Origin: Planctomycetota bacterium
GTDB lineage: Bacteria; Planctomycetota; SZUA-567; H5-PLA8
Reading direction: 5' to 3'
Length of the DNA stretch: 64,000 nucleotides
NCBI GenBank assembly: GCA_015075375.1
Contig: JABTUM010000001.1
Location: 925,201 to 989,200, forward strand
The notes under the pieces are model-generated. The model saw only the letters and a list, made by a program, of their open reading frames with translations. It did no database searches and was not told the DNA's origin. Below, piece by piece: positions 41,845 to 50,863 of this stretch. A program made the position numbers and the translations under genes. Within the stretch, counting starts at the first letter, position 1. Every line of letters starts with the position of its first letter.

Positions 41845-43356
41845 TCAGAGGTTATAGAGCGCTCCGAGTTTGGCGTTCAGGTGGCGCATGAGGGGCTGGT
41901 GCGAGAGGGGCTTGCCGGTGAGATGCTGGCAGAGCGGACCGGCGCGGCGGGTCTTGCCGGGGCGGTGAATCTTGAGGCGCAGCCAATCGAGGAGCGGGCG
42001 GAATTCGCCTTTCGCGAACATCGGATCGAGGTCGCCGATCTCGCTCTTGGCCTGTTCGAGGAACTGCGAGGCGTACAAATTTCCGAGCGCGTACGTGGGA
42101 AAATAGCCGAAGCTCGCGCCGCTCCAGTGCACGTCCTGCAGGCAGCCGCGGCGGTCGTCGGGGACGTCGACGCCGAGGAGTTCTTTCATGGTGCTCTTCC
42201 AGGCTCCGGGCACGTCAGCGGGCTGGAGGCGGCCTTCGATCAGGTCTATTTCGAGCCGGAAACGCAGAATAATATGGAGGTTGTAGGTCGCTTCGTCGGC
42301 TTCGACGCGGATAAGCGAGGGCTTGGACTCGTTGGCGGCGAAGACCATCGCGTCGAGGCTCTTTCCTTTCAGCACCGGGAAAGCGGCCTGGGCTCGGGGC
42401 AGAAAGAACTGCCAGAAGGCGCGGCTGCGGCCGACCAGATTTTCCCACATGCGCGACTGGGATTCGTGGATGCCGAGCGATACGGACGCTCCGCGCGGCG
42501 TGCCGCGGTGTTCGGGATCGAGGCCCTGGTTGTAGAGCCCGTGGCCGGCTTCGTGGAGCGTGCCGTACAGGGCGCTCCAGGCGCAACGCGGGTCGTAGCG
42601 CGTGGTGAGCCTGACGTCGCCGGGTCCGATGGTGCTGCAGAACGGATGCGTGGTGACGTCGAGGCGTCCGGCGTCGAAATCGAAGCCGATGGCGCGGGCG
42701 GATTCGGCGCAGAAAGTCTCCTGCACGGCCACGGGGTAATCGTTCTCGAGGATGCCGGGTTCGGCGCGCTTGCCGGTGGCGACGATGCGGCGGATCAGGC
42801 CGGCGAGTTCGCGCTGGAGCGGTTCGAAGAGCGCCTGGACTTCGCGGGTCTTGGCGTCGGGTTCGTAGAGATCGAGCAAGGCGTCGTAGCGCTGTTCTTT
42901 CCAGCCCAGCGCGTCGGCTTTCTCGCGGCAGAGCTTGACCATCTCTTCCAGGAACGGGCGGAAGGCGGCGAAGTCGTTGGCTTTGCGCGCTTCGACCCAG
43001 ACGTCGTAGGCCTTGCTGCTGGTGCGGCTGAGGGCTTCGACGAGGGCTTGGGGCAGCTTGGTGGCTTGGTCGTAGCCGCGGCGCCATTCGCGGAGGTTCA
43101 CGGCGGCGTCGGAGAGCGGATCGTTCACGAGGTCGCTGGCTTCGGCGATGGCGAGGAGTTCGCCGATGCGGGGATCGGTGGCCATCTCGTGGCTCATGCC
43201 GGCGACGAGGGCGAGCTGGTCGCTGCGATGCGCGCTGCCGGCCTTGGGCATGTAGGTGCGCTGGTCCCAGCCGAGGAGGCTGCCGAGCGAACCGAAGACG
43301 CTGCGCTTCTTCGAGCGGGTGAGGAGTTCGGCGTAGGCGGAGCGGGCGTCGGGCAT
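41845..43356 (-). CDS. M32-family metallocarboxypeptidase (Taq type)
   Basis: The 503-residue protein matches the M32 family at full length. The zinc motif HEAGH is at 268-272 (GTLHEAGHGLYNQG), and the third ligand is Glu298 in the family-specific HESQS motif. GWDQRTYMP near residue 29 and GMRPTR-region equivalents are also recognisable (LDVTTHPFCSTIGPGDVRL). It removes C-terminal residues from peptides in the cytoplasm. No signal peptide. It is monocistronic. Confidence 0.93.
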   Translation of the reverse strand: MPDARSAYAELLTRSKKRSVFGSLGSLLGWDQRTYMPKAGSAHRSDQLALVAGMSHEMATDPRIGELLAIAEASDLVNDPLSDAAVNLREWRRGYDQATKLPQALVEALSRTSSKAYDVWVEARKANDFAAFRPFLEEMVKLCREKADALGWKEQRYDALLDLYEPDAKTREVQALFEPLQRELAGLIRRIVATGKRAEPGILENDYPVAVQETFCAESARAIGFDFDAGRLDVTTHPFCSTIGPGDVRLTTRYDPRCAWSALYGTLHEAGHGLYNQGLDPEHRGTPRGASVSLGIHESQSRMWENLVGRSRAFWQFFLPRAQAAFPVLKGKSLDAMVFAANESKPSLIRVEADEATYNLHIILRFRLEIDLIEGRLQPADVPGAWKSTMKELLGVDVPDDRRGCLQDVHWSGASFGYFPTYALGNLYASQFLEQAKSEIGDLDPMFAKGEFRPLLDWLRLKIHRPGKTRRAGPLCQHLTGKPLSHQPLMRHLNAKLGALYNL

Positions 43357-43893
43357 GGCTGGGTCCTCGGTGGGTTGGTGCGTGACAGTTTAGCGGGCTG
43401 AGCGGGGTTGGCGAGGGCTTGTGGTGGGGGCGCAAACGGTAAAGGGCCAGAACCAAACCGGTTTCAGCGGGCGAACTTCAATCGGCACGAAGCTTGGGAC
43501 GCCGCCGCTGTTGTTTCATACTAAAGGCGGGCAACGCTGGGCGACGAAAAGGCAGGAATACCTTTTCGAATCCTGCGTCAAATCGACAGGAAGAAATGGC
43601 TCGATTACCAAAAAGACCCATCGTTAGAGAACTGGAGTGTAACGTATTGCGCCAAGGAAGCCTGTCGTCTAAGCCTCAACGTGGCTTAGTCGAAGAAAAG
43701 ATGAACCTCCTCTCTGATTGATCGGGCTTGCAAGACTAATCTCAACACACCCTTACAATACATGATAAAACTACTCTTTTATATCTAATTAAGCTCCATA
43801 AGCAGTAATGCCCATGGACGTGGCGCATGTCTTGCGACATTTCCATTGGGAGACCCACCTTGGCGCACCTTTTGACATAAGGAGAAATCGATC
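43357..43893. other. Noncoding region with a possible decayed ORF
   Basis: In 537 bases no start-to-stop gene stands out. A 54-codon open frame without ATG at 43525-43689 (including GDEKAGIPFRILRQIDRKKW and DPSLENWSVTYCAKEACRLS) reads like real protein and may be a decayed fragment. The right third is AT-rich and probably contains the promoter of the next gene, whose ATG follows AAGGAG. Confidence 0.45.
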
Positions 43894-44871
43894 ATGCATA
43901 AGCGAGAATGGGGCGTTGGTTTTGGTGTGATGCTTGCATTTCTGTTGGCGGCATCCGGGTTAGAAGCACGGCAAGGAGGCAACGACGACGGATCCGGTGA
44001 AGCCCGAGGAACCGATCGGTTTTTTACGGAGCTTAAGGCTCCCTTACAGGCGGTGAATTGCGCCGCCACGCCTCCGACTATCACAGTCTTGGGACTGACC
44101 ATCGACATCTCCAACGCCGAGGTCCGGAACGAGATCAGCGGCATGACGGGCTGCGGTTCGTTAACGGTGGGCCAAACCGTGGAAATCGAGTTTGGGAGCG
44201 ATCAAGCTCCGCTTAAAGCGCTGGAGGTCAAAGTCGATCCGGACAAGCAAGGTAAGCTGGAGATCCAAGGTCCGCTGCAGATGGTCGATCCGTCCGGACA
44301 AACGGTGCAAGTGTTAGGACTCGTGATCGACGCCAGCGGCGCGGAGCTGGACAATTTCACAAGCCTTGACGACCTGGAACTATCGCAGATTATTGAAGTC
44401 GACCTGGAGCCTTCCGAACTTCCGGTGCTGGTAGCAGAAAGCTTGCTAAAGAAGAGCGGCAGCTTCATTAAAACGTGCAAACTGACCAGCGTGTTCTCCG
44501 CACCCAACCGCGATGCCATGAATGTTTCAGGGTCGCTGCAATTATCCAACAGCTTCACTCCTGCGGGCAAGACTGTAGTCCTGAATGTCGGGGGCCAGAG
44601 TTTCAACTTTACGTTAGACGCAGCCGGCAAAGGCACCGCAGCCGAAGGCCGGTTTTCGCTGACTGGCCGGTCTGGACGCTTTGACTTCAAGGGGACTTTC
44701 AGCCGGGGCAATTTCCATAGTCAATGGAGTGACGAAGGAATCGTCGATGGCGCCTTCAAAAACCAACCCATTCTCATGTCCATATCTCTCACCATCGACG
44801 GAGTGAGCTATGGAGGCGATGTGAACTTGCTCTATACCGCTCGCGCGGGCACCAAAGGGCTAGCCAAATAA
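43894..44871 (+). CDS. Secreted DUF5666-like beta-barrel protein
   Basis: The 325-residue protein has AAGGAG upstream, a signal peptide (about 1-26) and at least two repeats of the DUF5666 pattern: LQAVNCAATPPTITVLGLTI, then LQMVDPSGQTVQVLGLVIDA followed by LDDLELSQIIEVDLE. The C-terminal half (about 190-325) is a separate strand-rich domain (VVLNVGGQSFNFTLDAAGKG). It is predicted periplasmic or surface-located. No catalytic residues are visible. Confidence 0.75.
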   Translation: MHKREWGVGFGVMLAFLLAASGLEARQGGNDDGSGEARGTDRFFTELKAPLQAVNCAATPPTITVLGLTIDISNAEVRNEISGMTGCGSLTVGQTVEIEFGSDQAPLKALEVKVDPDKQGKLEIQGPLQMVDPSGQTVQVLGLVIDASGAELDNFTSLDDLELSQIIEVDLEPSELPVLVAESLLKKSGSFIKTCKLTSVFSAPNRDAMNVSGSLQLSNSFTPAGKTVVLNVGGQSFNFTLDAAGKGTAAEGRFSLTGRSGRFDFKGTFSRGNFHSQWSDEGIVDGAFKNQPILMSISLTIDGVSYGGDVNLLYTARAGTKGLAK

Positions 44872-44896
44872 GGTCGGACCCTCCCTAGCCGCACCT

Positions 44897-44939
44897 TTCA
44901 ACCGCAAGCGTCGTGACCGCCACGCCGCTTGCGGTTGAA
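44897..44939. terminator. Long perfect hairpin, possible bidirectional terminator
   Basis: TTCAACCGCAAGCG (44897-44910) and CGCTTGCGGTTGAA (44926-44939) form a 14-pair perfect stem with a 15-base loop, between two convergent genes. It lacks a T tract on either side, so termination would not be of the classical intrinsic kind. Confidence 0.5.
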
Positions 44940-44984
44940 GGCATTCAACGCATGTAAAATCCCAACTCCTAGCGAAGTTTCCCG

Positions 44985-46106
44985 CTATTCACGTGCGGGT
45001 TCGTCGGACCAGGCGCCAAGCGGATCGCCGGCGTGCTTGAGCCAGCGGTCGAGCCAACTCAGCGTGGCCTCGCGGGACAGATCGGTGACGGCGTGGCCGT
45101 CGCCGAAGACGAGAAACGCGTGGGCGGCTTCGGCACCCAGCAGGCGGTACACTTCGCGGAGCTTGAGGTGGAGCGTGGTGCGGTGCGCTTGCGAGGCGGC
45201 GGGGCCGTCGTTGAGCGCGAAGCGTTCGAAGAGCGGGCGCGGCGCAATGAGGCTCATCTGTTCGTGGAAGTCGCATTCGATGCGTTCGCCGCGCAGGAAG
45301 CGTTCGCGAAGCTGCGGAAAGTAGATGTACCAATAGTCGCGCGACCAGTGCAGCGGTTCGGGGTTTTCGCGGAAGGTGTGCGCGGCGCAACTGGGCGCAC
45401 AACAGCGGATGCGTTCGTCGAAGGCGGCCAGCCAGATGCTGCCCTGCCCGCCGAGGCTGTGCCCGGTGACGCCGATGCGCGCGGGATCGACTTCGGGCTG
45501 CGCGGCGAGGACGTTCAGCGCCTGCTGGCTGTCGTGCACGTACTTGCCCACCGCCGACCAGTTCGGGTGCTTGCGGTAAAAGGCCGCGGTCTCGTACGGG
45601 CCTTCGGGCGGGCGGCGCGTGGCGCTGACGAAATGCTCGGGACAGATCACGGCGTAGCCGCGCAAGGCCAGCAATCGCGCGAGGCCGCTTCCGCGGCGCG
45701 GCTTCTTGGCGTCGGGGTCGTCCGCGGGCGGCGGCAGGCCCACGAGGGCGCGCGCGCCCCAGTTGGACGTTCCGTGCAGGCAGACGACGGCCGGATAGCC
45801 GCCCGGCGGCGGCGGCGCGAGCGGGAGCGCGAGATACGCGTGCGCGCGTTCGTCGGCTTCGACCCGATAGCTGATGCGTTTGAGCGTGAAGCCGCCGGCA
45901 TCCCAAACTCGTTCGAGTTGGAGACCGGGATCGCCGGGCAGCGGCGGGCGCGCGGCTTCGCGGAGCAGTTCGCCGAAGCGTACGCGGATCGCCGCGCGCT
46001 TGCGGTTCCAGTCTTCGGGGCCGGCGACGCCGTCGAGCAGATCGTCCCAGCTCGTGAGGATCGGGCGCGGCGTCCAACTGGGATGGGTGGGTTTTTCTGG
46101 GGGCAT
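44985..46106 (-). CDS. Alpha/beta hydrolase of the dienelactone-hydrolase / acetyl-xylan-esterase type
   Basis: The 373-residue protein lacks a signal peptide. It has the oxyanion strand YPAVVCLHGTSNWG, nucleophile elbow IGVTGHSLGGQGSIWLA (Ser in GHSLGG), and a late acid and histidine region (SLIAPRPLFERFALNDGPA, FLVFGDGHAVTDLSR). The N-terminal 90 residues (WDDLLDGVAGPEDWNRKR) match esterases of PVC bacteria in which this arm precedes the fold. It probably cleaves acetyl or other short acyl esters. Monocistronic. Confidence 0.84.
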   Translation of the reverse strand: MPPEKPTHPSWTPRPILTSWDDLLDGVAGPEDWNRKRAAIRVRFGELLREAARPPLPGDPGLQLERVWDAGGFTLKRISYRVEADERAHAYLALPLAPPPPGGYPAVVCLHGTSNWGARALVGLPPPADDPDAKKPRRGSGLARLLALRGYAVICPEHFVSATRRPPEGPYETAAFYRKHPNWSAVGKYVHDSQQALNVLAAQPEVDPARIGVTGHSLGGQGSIWLAAFDERIRCCAPSCAAHTFRENPEPLHWSRDYWYIYFPQLRERFLRGERIECDFHEQMSLIAPRPLFERFALNDGPAASQAHRTTLHLKLREVYRLLGAEAAHAFLVFGDGHAVTDLSREATLSWLDRWLKHAGDPLGAWSDEPARE

Positions 46107-46159
46107 GGAGGGAGTTTACCGGAAGGCCGGTGGAAGGGCGAGGGCGGAGCGTGGCGGTG

Positions 46160-46215
46160 AACACCCAAGGACAGGAAGCAAACAAACGGCAAAGGGCAAA
46201 CTTCAAACGGCGCAC
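46160..46215. repeat. Degenerate heptad array, GGCAAAC type
   Basis: Eight units: AACACCC, AAGGACA, GGAAGCA, AACAAAC, GGCAAAG, GGCAAAC, TTCAAAC, GGCGCAC. They are in register with a seven-base period and match the arrays at 32345 and 41705. The array directly precedes the 63-bp tandem repeat. Confidence 0.65.
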
Positions 46216-46223
46216 GAACTGGG

Positions 46224-46411
46224 CACCTCCCCTACCCCTCCTTATACAAAGGAGGGGAGAACAACGGCGACGGCAGGGGCAAGGGCACCTCCCCCTGCCC
46301 CTCCTTGTACAAAGGAGGGGAGAACAACGGCGACGGCTAGGGCAAGGGCACCTCCCCCTGCCCCTCCTTGTACAAAGGAGGGGAGAACAGCGGCGACGGC
46401 AGGGGCAAGGG
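46224..46411. repeat. Three tandem copies of a 63-bp palindrome-containing unit
   Basis: The units are at 46224-46285 (62 bp), 46286-46348 and 46349-46411. Each contains CCCCTCCTTGTACAAAGGAG (ATACAA in unit 1) with a following GGG completing a perfect hairpin, then GAACAACGGCGACGGC. Only a few substitutions separate the units, so the amplification is recent. The CTCCTT core is the palindrome found singly at 5670, 36360 and 37950. Confidence 0.85.
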
Positions 46412-46420
46412 CAAGAATGG

Positions 46421-47872
46421 CTAGCGGGTGGGTGAATTTGGTTCGGGTGGCGGCGGGGCGGGCTCTTCGCCGCGTAATTTCGCGCGAACTTTGGCAAAGA
46501 ATTCGAGGCGCTTCTGGAGATCCTTCTCGAATCCGAGGGTCCCGGGTTCGTAGAACTTTTTCCCCTTCAACTCTTCGGGCATCGAATCCATGGGGCCGAT
46601 GTGGACGGGCCAGTCGTGGTCGTACTGATAGCCGGTGCCGTAGCCGAGGGCTTTCATGAGTCCGGTGGGCGCGTTGCGCAGGTGGAGCGGGACGGGAATG
46701 GGGCCGCTTTGTTTCACTTCGGCGCGCGCGGCTTTGATGGCGTGGTAGATCGCATCGCTTTTGGGCGCGCAGGCGAGGTAGACGGCGGCCTGGGCGAGCG
46801 CGGTGTCGCATTCGGGGTAGCCGATGAAGCCGGCGGCGTCTTTGGCGGCTTGGGCCTGGAGCGCGGCTTGCGGATCGGCGAGGCCGATGTCTTCGGTGGC
46901 GATGCGCATGAGGCGGCGCGCGATGAAGTGGGGATCTTCGCCGCCTTCGATCATGCGCGCGAGGTAGTACAGCGCGGCGTCGGGATCGCTGTTGCGGACG
47001 GCCTTGTGGAGCGCGCTGATCAGGTTGTAGTGTTCTTCGCCGGACTGGTCGTAGAGGATCGTGTTGCGCTGGAGCGCTTCCTTGGCCAGTTCGGCGTCGA
47101 CGCGTTTGACGCCGTCGCTTGAGGCGGGCGCGACGCGGACAGCGAGTTCCAGCGCGTTAAGCAGGCTGCGCGCATCGCCGCCGGCCATTTCGCTGAGCGC
47201 CTTGCGCGCGGCGGGTTCCAGTTCGATCTTCTCGGCGCCCAGACCGCGTTCGGCATCGGCGAGTGCGCGGTCGATAAGCTGCCCCAGTTCGGCGGCGGTG
47301 AGCGGCTGGAGGACGAAGACGCGGCAGCGCGAGAGGAGCGCGCCGTTGACCTCGAAGGAAGGGTTTTCGGTGGTCGCGCCCAGGAGCGCGATGGTGCCGT
47401 CCTCGACGGCGGGCAGAAAGGCATCCTGCTGCGCCTTGTTGAAGCGATGGATCTCGTCGACGAAGAGGATCGTGCGGCGCTGCTCGAACATCATGCGCTG
47501 GCGCGCGGTCTCGATGGTTTCGCGCGCTTCTTTTACGCCGCTCGACACGGCGCTGAACATGACGAACTGGGCGTCGGCGGCCTTGGCGATGAGGTTGGCG
47601 AGGGTGGTCTTTCCGGTGCCGGGCGGTCCCCACAAAAGGAGCGAAGGGAGCGAGCGGCGCGGCGCGGATTTCTGTGGCGCGGCGGCGTGGGCGGCTTCCT
47701 GGTCGAGCATGCGGCGCAGGATTTTTCCGGGGCCGAGGATTTGCGATTGGCCGAGGTATTCGTCGAGCGTGCGGGGGCGCATGCGGTCGGCCAGGGGCGC
47801 GCCGGCTTGTTTGACGTCCCGCGCGGCGGCGGCGAAGAGTTCGGCGCCGGCTGGATCGCGTCGAGTGGCCAT
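46421..47872 (-). CDS. rarA: RarA/MgsA replication-recombination AAA ATPase
   Basis: The ATG at 47872 gives 483 residues (an upstream in-frame start at 47926 is possible). The order is canonical: LADRMRPRTLDEYLGQSQIL, Walker A LLWGPPGTGKTTLANLIA, Walker B TILFVDEIHRFNKAQQDAFL, sensor 1 ALLGATTENPSFEVNGALLS, arginine finger in LLSRCRVFVL, then the C-terminal tetramerisation domain with HKAVRNSDPDAALYYLARMI. A proline-rich tail ends it. RarA acts at stalled replication forks. Confidence 0.95.
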   Translation of the reverse strand: MATRRDPAGAELFAAAARDVKQAGAPLADRMRPRTLDEYLGQSQILGPGKILRRMLDQEAAHAAAPQKSAPRRSLPSLLLWGPPGTGKTTLANLIAKAADAQFVMFSAVSSGVKEARETIETARQRMMFEQRRTILFVDEIHRFNKAQQDAFLPAVEDGTIALLGATTENPSFEVNGALLSRCRVFVLQPLTAAELGQLIDRALADAERGLGAEKIELEPAARKALSEMAGGDARSLLNALELAVRVAPASSDGVKRVDAELAKEALQRNTILYDQSGEEHYNLISALHKAVRNSDPDAALYYLARMIEGGEDPHFIARRLMRIATEDIGLADPQAALQAQAAKDAAGFIGYPECDTALAQAAVYLACAPKSDAIYHAIKAARAEVKQSGPIPVPLHLRNAPTGLMKALGYGTGYQYDHDWPVHIGPMDSMPEELKGKKFYEPGTLGFEKDLQKRLEFFAKVRAKLRGEEPAPPPPEPNSPTR

Positions 47873-47988
47873 GGGTGGAGTTTCGCCGCTGGAGGCGGCC
47901 GGTGCAAGTTCGGGGCAGTGATCCATCCAATGAATCTATTGCCGCATTTTCGGCTGTATGCGAGGATTCAAGTAATCGAGGCGCCCGT

Positions 47989-48333
47989 ATGGACCAGCAA
48001 CCGACCAAGCGCTTTCAGTTAGGGCTCTGGGAACTCATGATGGTCGTGCAGGGAACGAGCATGAGCTTTCTTGCCTTGGTCTGGTATTTCGAACGGGTGA
48101 ATCCAACAGGCTCTTGGGCCGGCCGCTACTTTGCTTGTGCACTAATGGTGATCTACCTTTCTGTAGTGCCCTATTTCGCGTTTCTGCGTAAACGGAATAT
48201 TGCCGGTCGGAAAGAATACACGCTGATGTTCCTCTGCATGAATTGGGGGCTCCTTCTGGTGCTAATCCTATTGGCGGTCGCTGAGTTTGAGCACGTTAAT
48301 CACTGGAACCAGTATTCTCCTCGTCGTCCTTAA
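47989..48333 (+). CDS. Small three-helix membrane protein
   Basis: The ATG at 47989 gives 114 residues. It has three hydrophobic helices (LWELMMVVQGTSMSFLALVW, CALMVIYLSVVPYFAFL, LMFLCMNWGLLLVLILLAVA) with basic turns. No family is recognised. It overlaps the convergent AraC 4 stop by four bases. Its strand and lack of tight neighbours suggest an independent transcript. Confidence 0.6.
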   Translation: MDQQPTKRFQLGLWELMMVVQGTSMSFLALVWYFERVNPTGSWAGRYFACALMVIYLSVVPYFAFLRKRNIAGRKEYTLMFLCMNWGLLLVLILLAVAEFEHVNHWNQYSPRRP

Positions 48334-49154
48334 CCTGCTCCGCGGCGTTCGCGCAGCCACGCGCGGGGTCCGCGGCCGTAGGTCTGCTTGAAGACGCGGT
48401 GGAATTGCGGGTAGCTGCCGAAGCCGGCGGCGAGCGCCGCTTCGATGAGGCTGCGCGAGGCGCCGTCGCCGTAGAGCGCGTCGAAGCGTTCGAGGCGGCG
48501 GCGGTTGCGGAAATCGGTGAGGCTTTGGCCGAGCTGGCGCTTGAAGAGGCGGCTGAGGCGATTGGGGCTGAGGCCGACGCGGCGGGCGAGTTGGACGACG
48601 TCCCATTCGGCGGCTTCTTCGCGCAGCAGGAACGCGGCTTGTTCGACGGCGGGGTGGAGGCCATCGGCGGCGGCGTCTTCGGGCGCGGCGCGGTAGGCGG
48701 CCCAGGCTTCGTGGAGCACGTGCGGCAAGGCGGCGTTGTAGCGGTCGACCTCGTGCCGCGCCTCACGCACGCGCTGCATCAGCGCCACGAGGTTCTGCGC
48801 GGCGGCGGGAGCCAGCGGGCGGCAGTGCGAGCCCGGCGGGTCGAACGCGAGGAGCGGTTTGGTCTCGCGCGTGCGGACGTGAAGCTTCAGCCAGTTCGGG
48901 CGGATCACGAAGATCCACATCTCGAATCCCGGCGACCGTTTGAGCAGGATGTGTTCCTGGCCGGGAAAGAGCCAGACGAGCGAGTGGCGGCGCACGTCGC
49001 TGCGGCGGTCGCGGAAGAGATACTGCGCGCTGCCGCGGGTGACGAGGTTGAATTCCAGCTCGTCGTGGCGGTGCATCGGATGCGTCTGGCCGCTCCAGAC
49101 GTAGTTCCAGAGGTGGCCCTGCAGCGCGGGGGGGATGCTGAGTTTTTCCTTCAT
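48330..49154 (-). CDS. AraC-family transcriptional regulator 4
   Basis: The 274-residue protein opens with a cupin sensor (THPMHRHDELEFNLVTRGSA) of the HxHDxxE type, which could hold a metal or ligand, and ends with an AraC DNA-binding domain (VVQLARRVGLSPNRLSRLF, then AALAAGFGSYPQFHRVFKQT). It is a clear paralogue of the regulator at 50024-50857. It is divergent from dioxygenase 1, whose likely control region holds a motif shared with the second module. Confidence 0.87.
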   Translation of the reverse strand: MKEKLSIPPALQGHLWNYVWSGQTHPMHRHDELEFNLVTRGSAQYLFRDRRSDVRRHSLVWLFPGQEHILLKRSPGFEMWIFVIRPNWLKLHVRTRETKPLLAFDPPGSHCRPLAPAAAQNLVALMQRVREARHEVDRYNAALPHVLHEAWAAYRAAPEDAAADGLHPAVEQAAFLLREEAAEWDVVQLARRVGLSPNRLSRLFKRQLGQSLTDFRNRRRLERFDALYGDGASRSLIEAALAAGFGSYPQFHRVFKQTYGRGPRAWLRERRGAG

Positions 49155-49162
49155 GCGACACG

Positions 49163-49193
49163 AAATGATAACACAGGGACATCAAAAGAGAAG
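49163..49193. promoter_or_regulatory. Conserved bipartite motif in AraC 4 / PhyH 1 intergenic region
   Basis: AAATGATAAC (49163-49172) and GAGAAG (49188-49193) lie nine bases upstream of the AraC start. The same two blocks, with CA and GG kept between them, occur at 50864-50895 in the second module. On the AraC strand they read CTTCTC-N16-TTATCAT, so this may be an operator or a promoter for a nearly leaderless transcript. Confidence 0.55.
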
Positions 49194-49258
49194 ATTAGGC
49201 GTTCTAAACAGTGGATAGTGAGCAGATCGGAAACATGGACCCCACGGAGACCCCGATC

Positions 49259-50023
49259 ATGCCCGCCGTCGCGCCTTTCACGATCACCCCGCAGCAGCAG
49301 GACCAGTACCGTGAGGAAGGGTACTTCATCCTCGAGTCGGTGATTCCGCCGGAGCATCTGGAGTTGCTGCGCGATGTGGCAATGCGCGTGATCGAGGCGG
49401 AGCGCAAGAAGGCGGCCGAGAACGGCGGGAAATCGAACGGGATCAACCACGCGAACAACCGAATCTTCTCGACGTTCCCGTCGAAGGAGTACGCCGAGCT
49501 GAAGCGCTTTTACCGCAGCGAACTGATGGCGGAGATCTGCCGCGCGACGATCGGGCCGACGGCGTTTTACTTCTGGGAGCAGTACGTGATCAAGGCGGCG
49601 GAGAAGGGCATGAAGTTCTCGTGGCACCAGGACAGCGGGTACTGCCGCAGCGTGCCGAACCATCCGCCGTACCTGACGTGCTGGTGCGCGCTGGACGATA
49701 TGTCCGAGGCGAACGGGACGGCGTACATCCTGCCGTTCAGCAAGGCCGGGACCAAGACGGTTCAGGAGCACGTGAAGGACGAGGCGACGAACGATTGGGT
49801 GGGCTACCACGGCGACGAGCCGGGCATTCCGGTGCTCGCGCCGGCGGGCAGCATCGCCGTCTTCAGTTCGGTGACCTTTCACCGCAGCGGCTTCAACCGC
49901 ACGCCGAACTGGCGGCGCGTGTACCTCGCGCAGTACAGTCCGATTCCGATGGCGCAACCGGACGGGAAAATCATGGGGCGCGCGGAGCCGTTCTTGAAGG
50001 AAGGGCGGATCGTCGAAGGCTGA
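49259..50023 (+). CDS. Phytanoyl-CoA dioxygenase (PhyH) family protein 1
   Basis: The ATG at 49259 (254 residues) is chosen because it aligns codon for codon with the start of the paralogue at 50961; a GTG at 49211 and an ATG at 49235 are also in frame. The Fe(II) triad is His123 and Asp125 (SWHQDSGY) with distal His208 (VTFHRSG); RRVYLAQYS supplies the 2-oxoglutarate arginine. DQYREEGYFILESVI is the family opening. It is a non-haem oxygenase whose substrate cannot be assigned; members hydroxylate small molecules, not only phytanoyl-CoA. Confidence 0.9.
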   Translation: MPAVAPFTITPQQQDQYREEGYFILESVIPPEHLELLRDVAMRVIEAERKKAAENGGKSNGINHANNRIFSTFPSKEYAELKRFYRSELMAEICRATIGPTAFYFWEQYVIKAAEKGMKFSWHQDSGYCRSVPNHPPYLTCWCALDDMSEANGTAYILPFSKAGTKTVQEHVKDEATNDWVGYHGDEPGIPVLAPAGSIAVFSSVTFHRSGFNRTPNWRRVYLAQYSPIPMAQPDGKIMGRAEPFLKEGRIVEG

Positions 50024-50857
50024 TCACTCGGGCTTGGCGGCTTGGCCTTTGGCGCGCCAGGCGCGGGGACTGGCGCCGACGTGCCGGCGAAAGACGCGGT
50101 GGAACTGCGGGTAGCTGCCAAAGCCCGCTTTCAGGGCCGCCGCCAGCATGCCTTGTCCGCGCCCGCTGCCGTACAGTTCGAAGAAGCGCCGCAGGCGCAG
50201 GCGGTTGCGGAATTCGGTGAGCGATACGCCCATCTGCTGCTTGAAGAGCCGGCTGAGGCGGTCGGCGCTGAGGCCCGCTTGCCGGGCCAGGACCGGGACG
50301 TCGAGGGCGCCGTGGCGGTCGCGCAGGATCCAGGCGGCGCGTTCGACGGCCGGGTGGACGTCTTCGGCCGGGGCCATCTCGTCGGCATCCAGATACGCCC
50401 GCCAGGCGCTGAGCAGCGCAAAACCCACTCCAAAATTGAACCTTGGCGCGTCGGGCAGCGCGGCGAGGAGATTCTCCAGTAGCGCGTGGAGTTCGAGCGC
50501 GCGGCGTTCGGGGACTTGGCGGCAGAACCAGCCCGGCGGATCGGGGTCGAGCAGCAGGCGCGTATCGGGCTGCTGGCAGGCGCGCTTCACGAGTTCGGGG
50601 CGGAAGCAGACGATCCAGCCGGCGTAATCGGGGCTGGTGTCGAGCAGGACGTGATCCTGGCGGCTGAAGAGCCAGACGAGCGAGTGGCGGCGGATGTCGT
50701 AGCGGCGGTCGCCGAGCAAGTAGCGGCCGGTCCCGCGGACGACGAAATTCAATTCCAGTTCGTCGTGATGGTGGACGGGATGCACGTAGCCGCGCGGCTG
50801 GTGCAGCCAGAGGCGTCCGTCACGCCCTTCGGGCATCTGGAGGATGTGCCGAACCAC
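50024..50857 (-). CDS. AraC-family transcriptional regulator 5
   Basis: A GTG at 50857 is preferred because its distance to the shared TTATCATTT element matches AraC 4; ATG at 50836 is the alternative. The sensor (VHPVHHHDELELNFVVRGTG) and the DNA-binding domain (VPVLARQAGLSADRLSRLF, AALKAGFGSYPQFHRVFRRH) are closely similar to AraC 4. Its stop codon directly follows that of dioxygenase 1 on the other strand, and it is divergent from dioxygenase 2. Confidence 0.86.
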   Translation of the reverse strand: MVRHILQMPEGRDGRLWLHQPRGYVHPVHHHDELELNFVVRGTGRYLLGDRRYDIRRHSLVWLFSRQDHVLLDTSPDYAGWIVCFRPELVKRACQQPDTRLLLDPDPPGWFCRQVPERRALELHALLENLLAALPDAPRFNFGVGFALLSAWRAYLDADEMAPAEDVHPAVERAAWILRDRHGALDVPVLARQAGLSADRLSRLFKQQMGVSLTEFRNRLRLRRFFELYGSGRGQGMLAAALKAGFGSYPQFHRVFRRHVGASPRAWRAKGQAAKPE

Positions 50858-50863
50858 AACGGA

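Noticed and set aside
43525..43689. Possible small gene in the region right of the M32 peptidase
   Set aside because: The protein-like frame has no start codon and is short. It is kept only as a possible decayed fragment in the noncoding entry.
46224..46411. Possible CRISPR-like array
   Set aside because: The three units are directly abutting with no unique spacers and no cas genes nearby.
46130..46435. Frame with a 21-residue peptide repeat
   Set aside because: It arises only because the tandem DNA unit is 63 bases long. There is no ribosome site and the sequence is arginine-rich noise.
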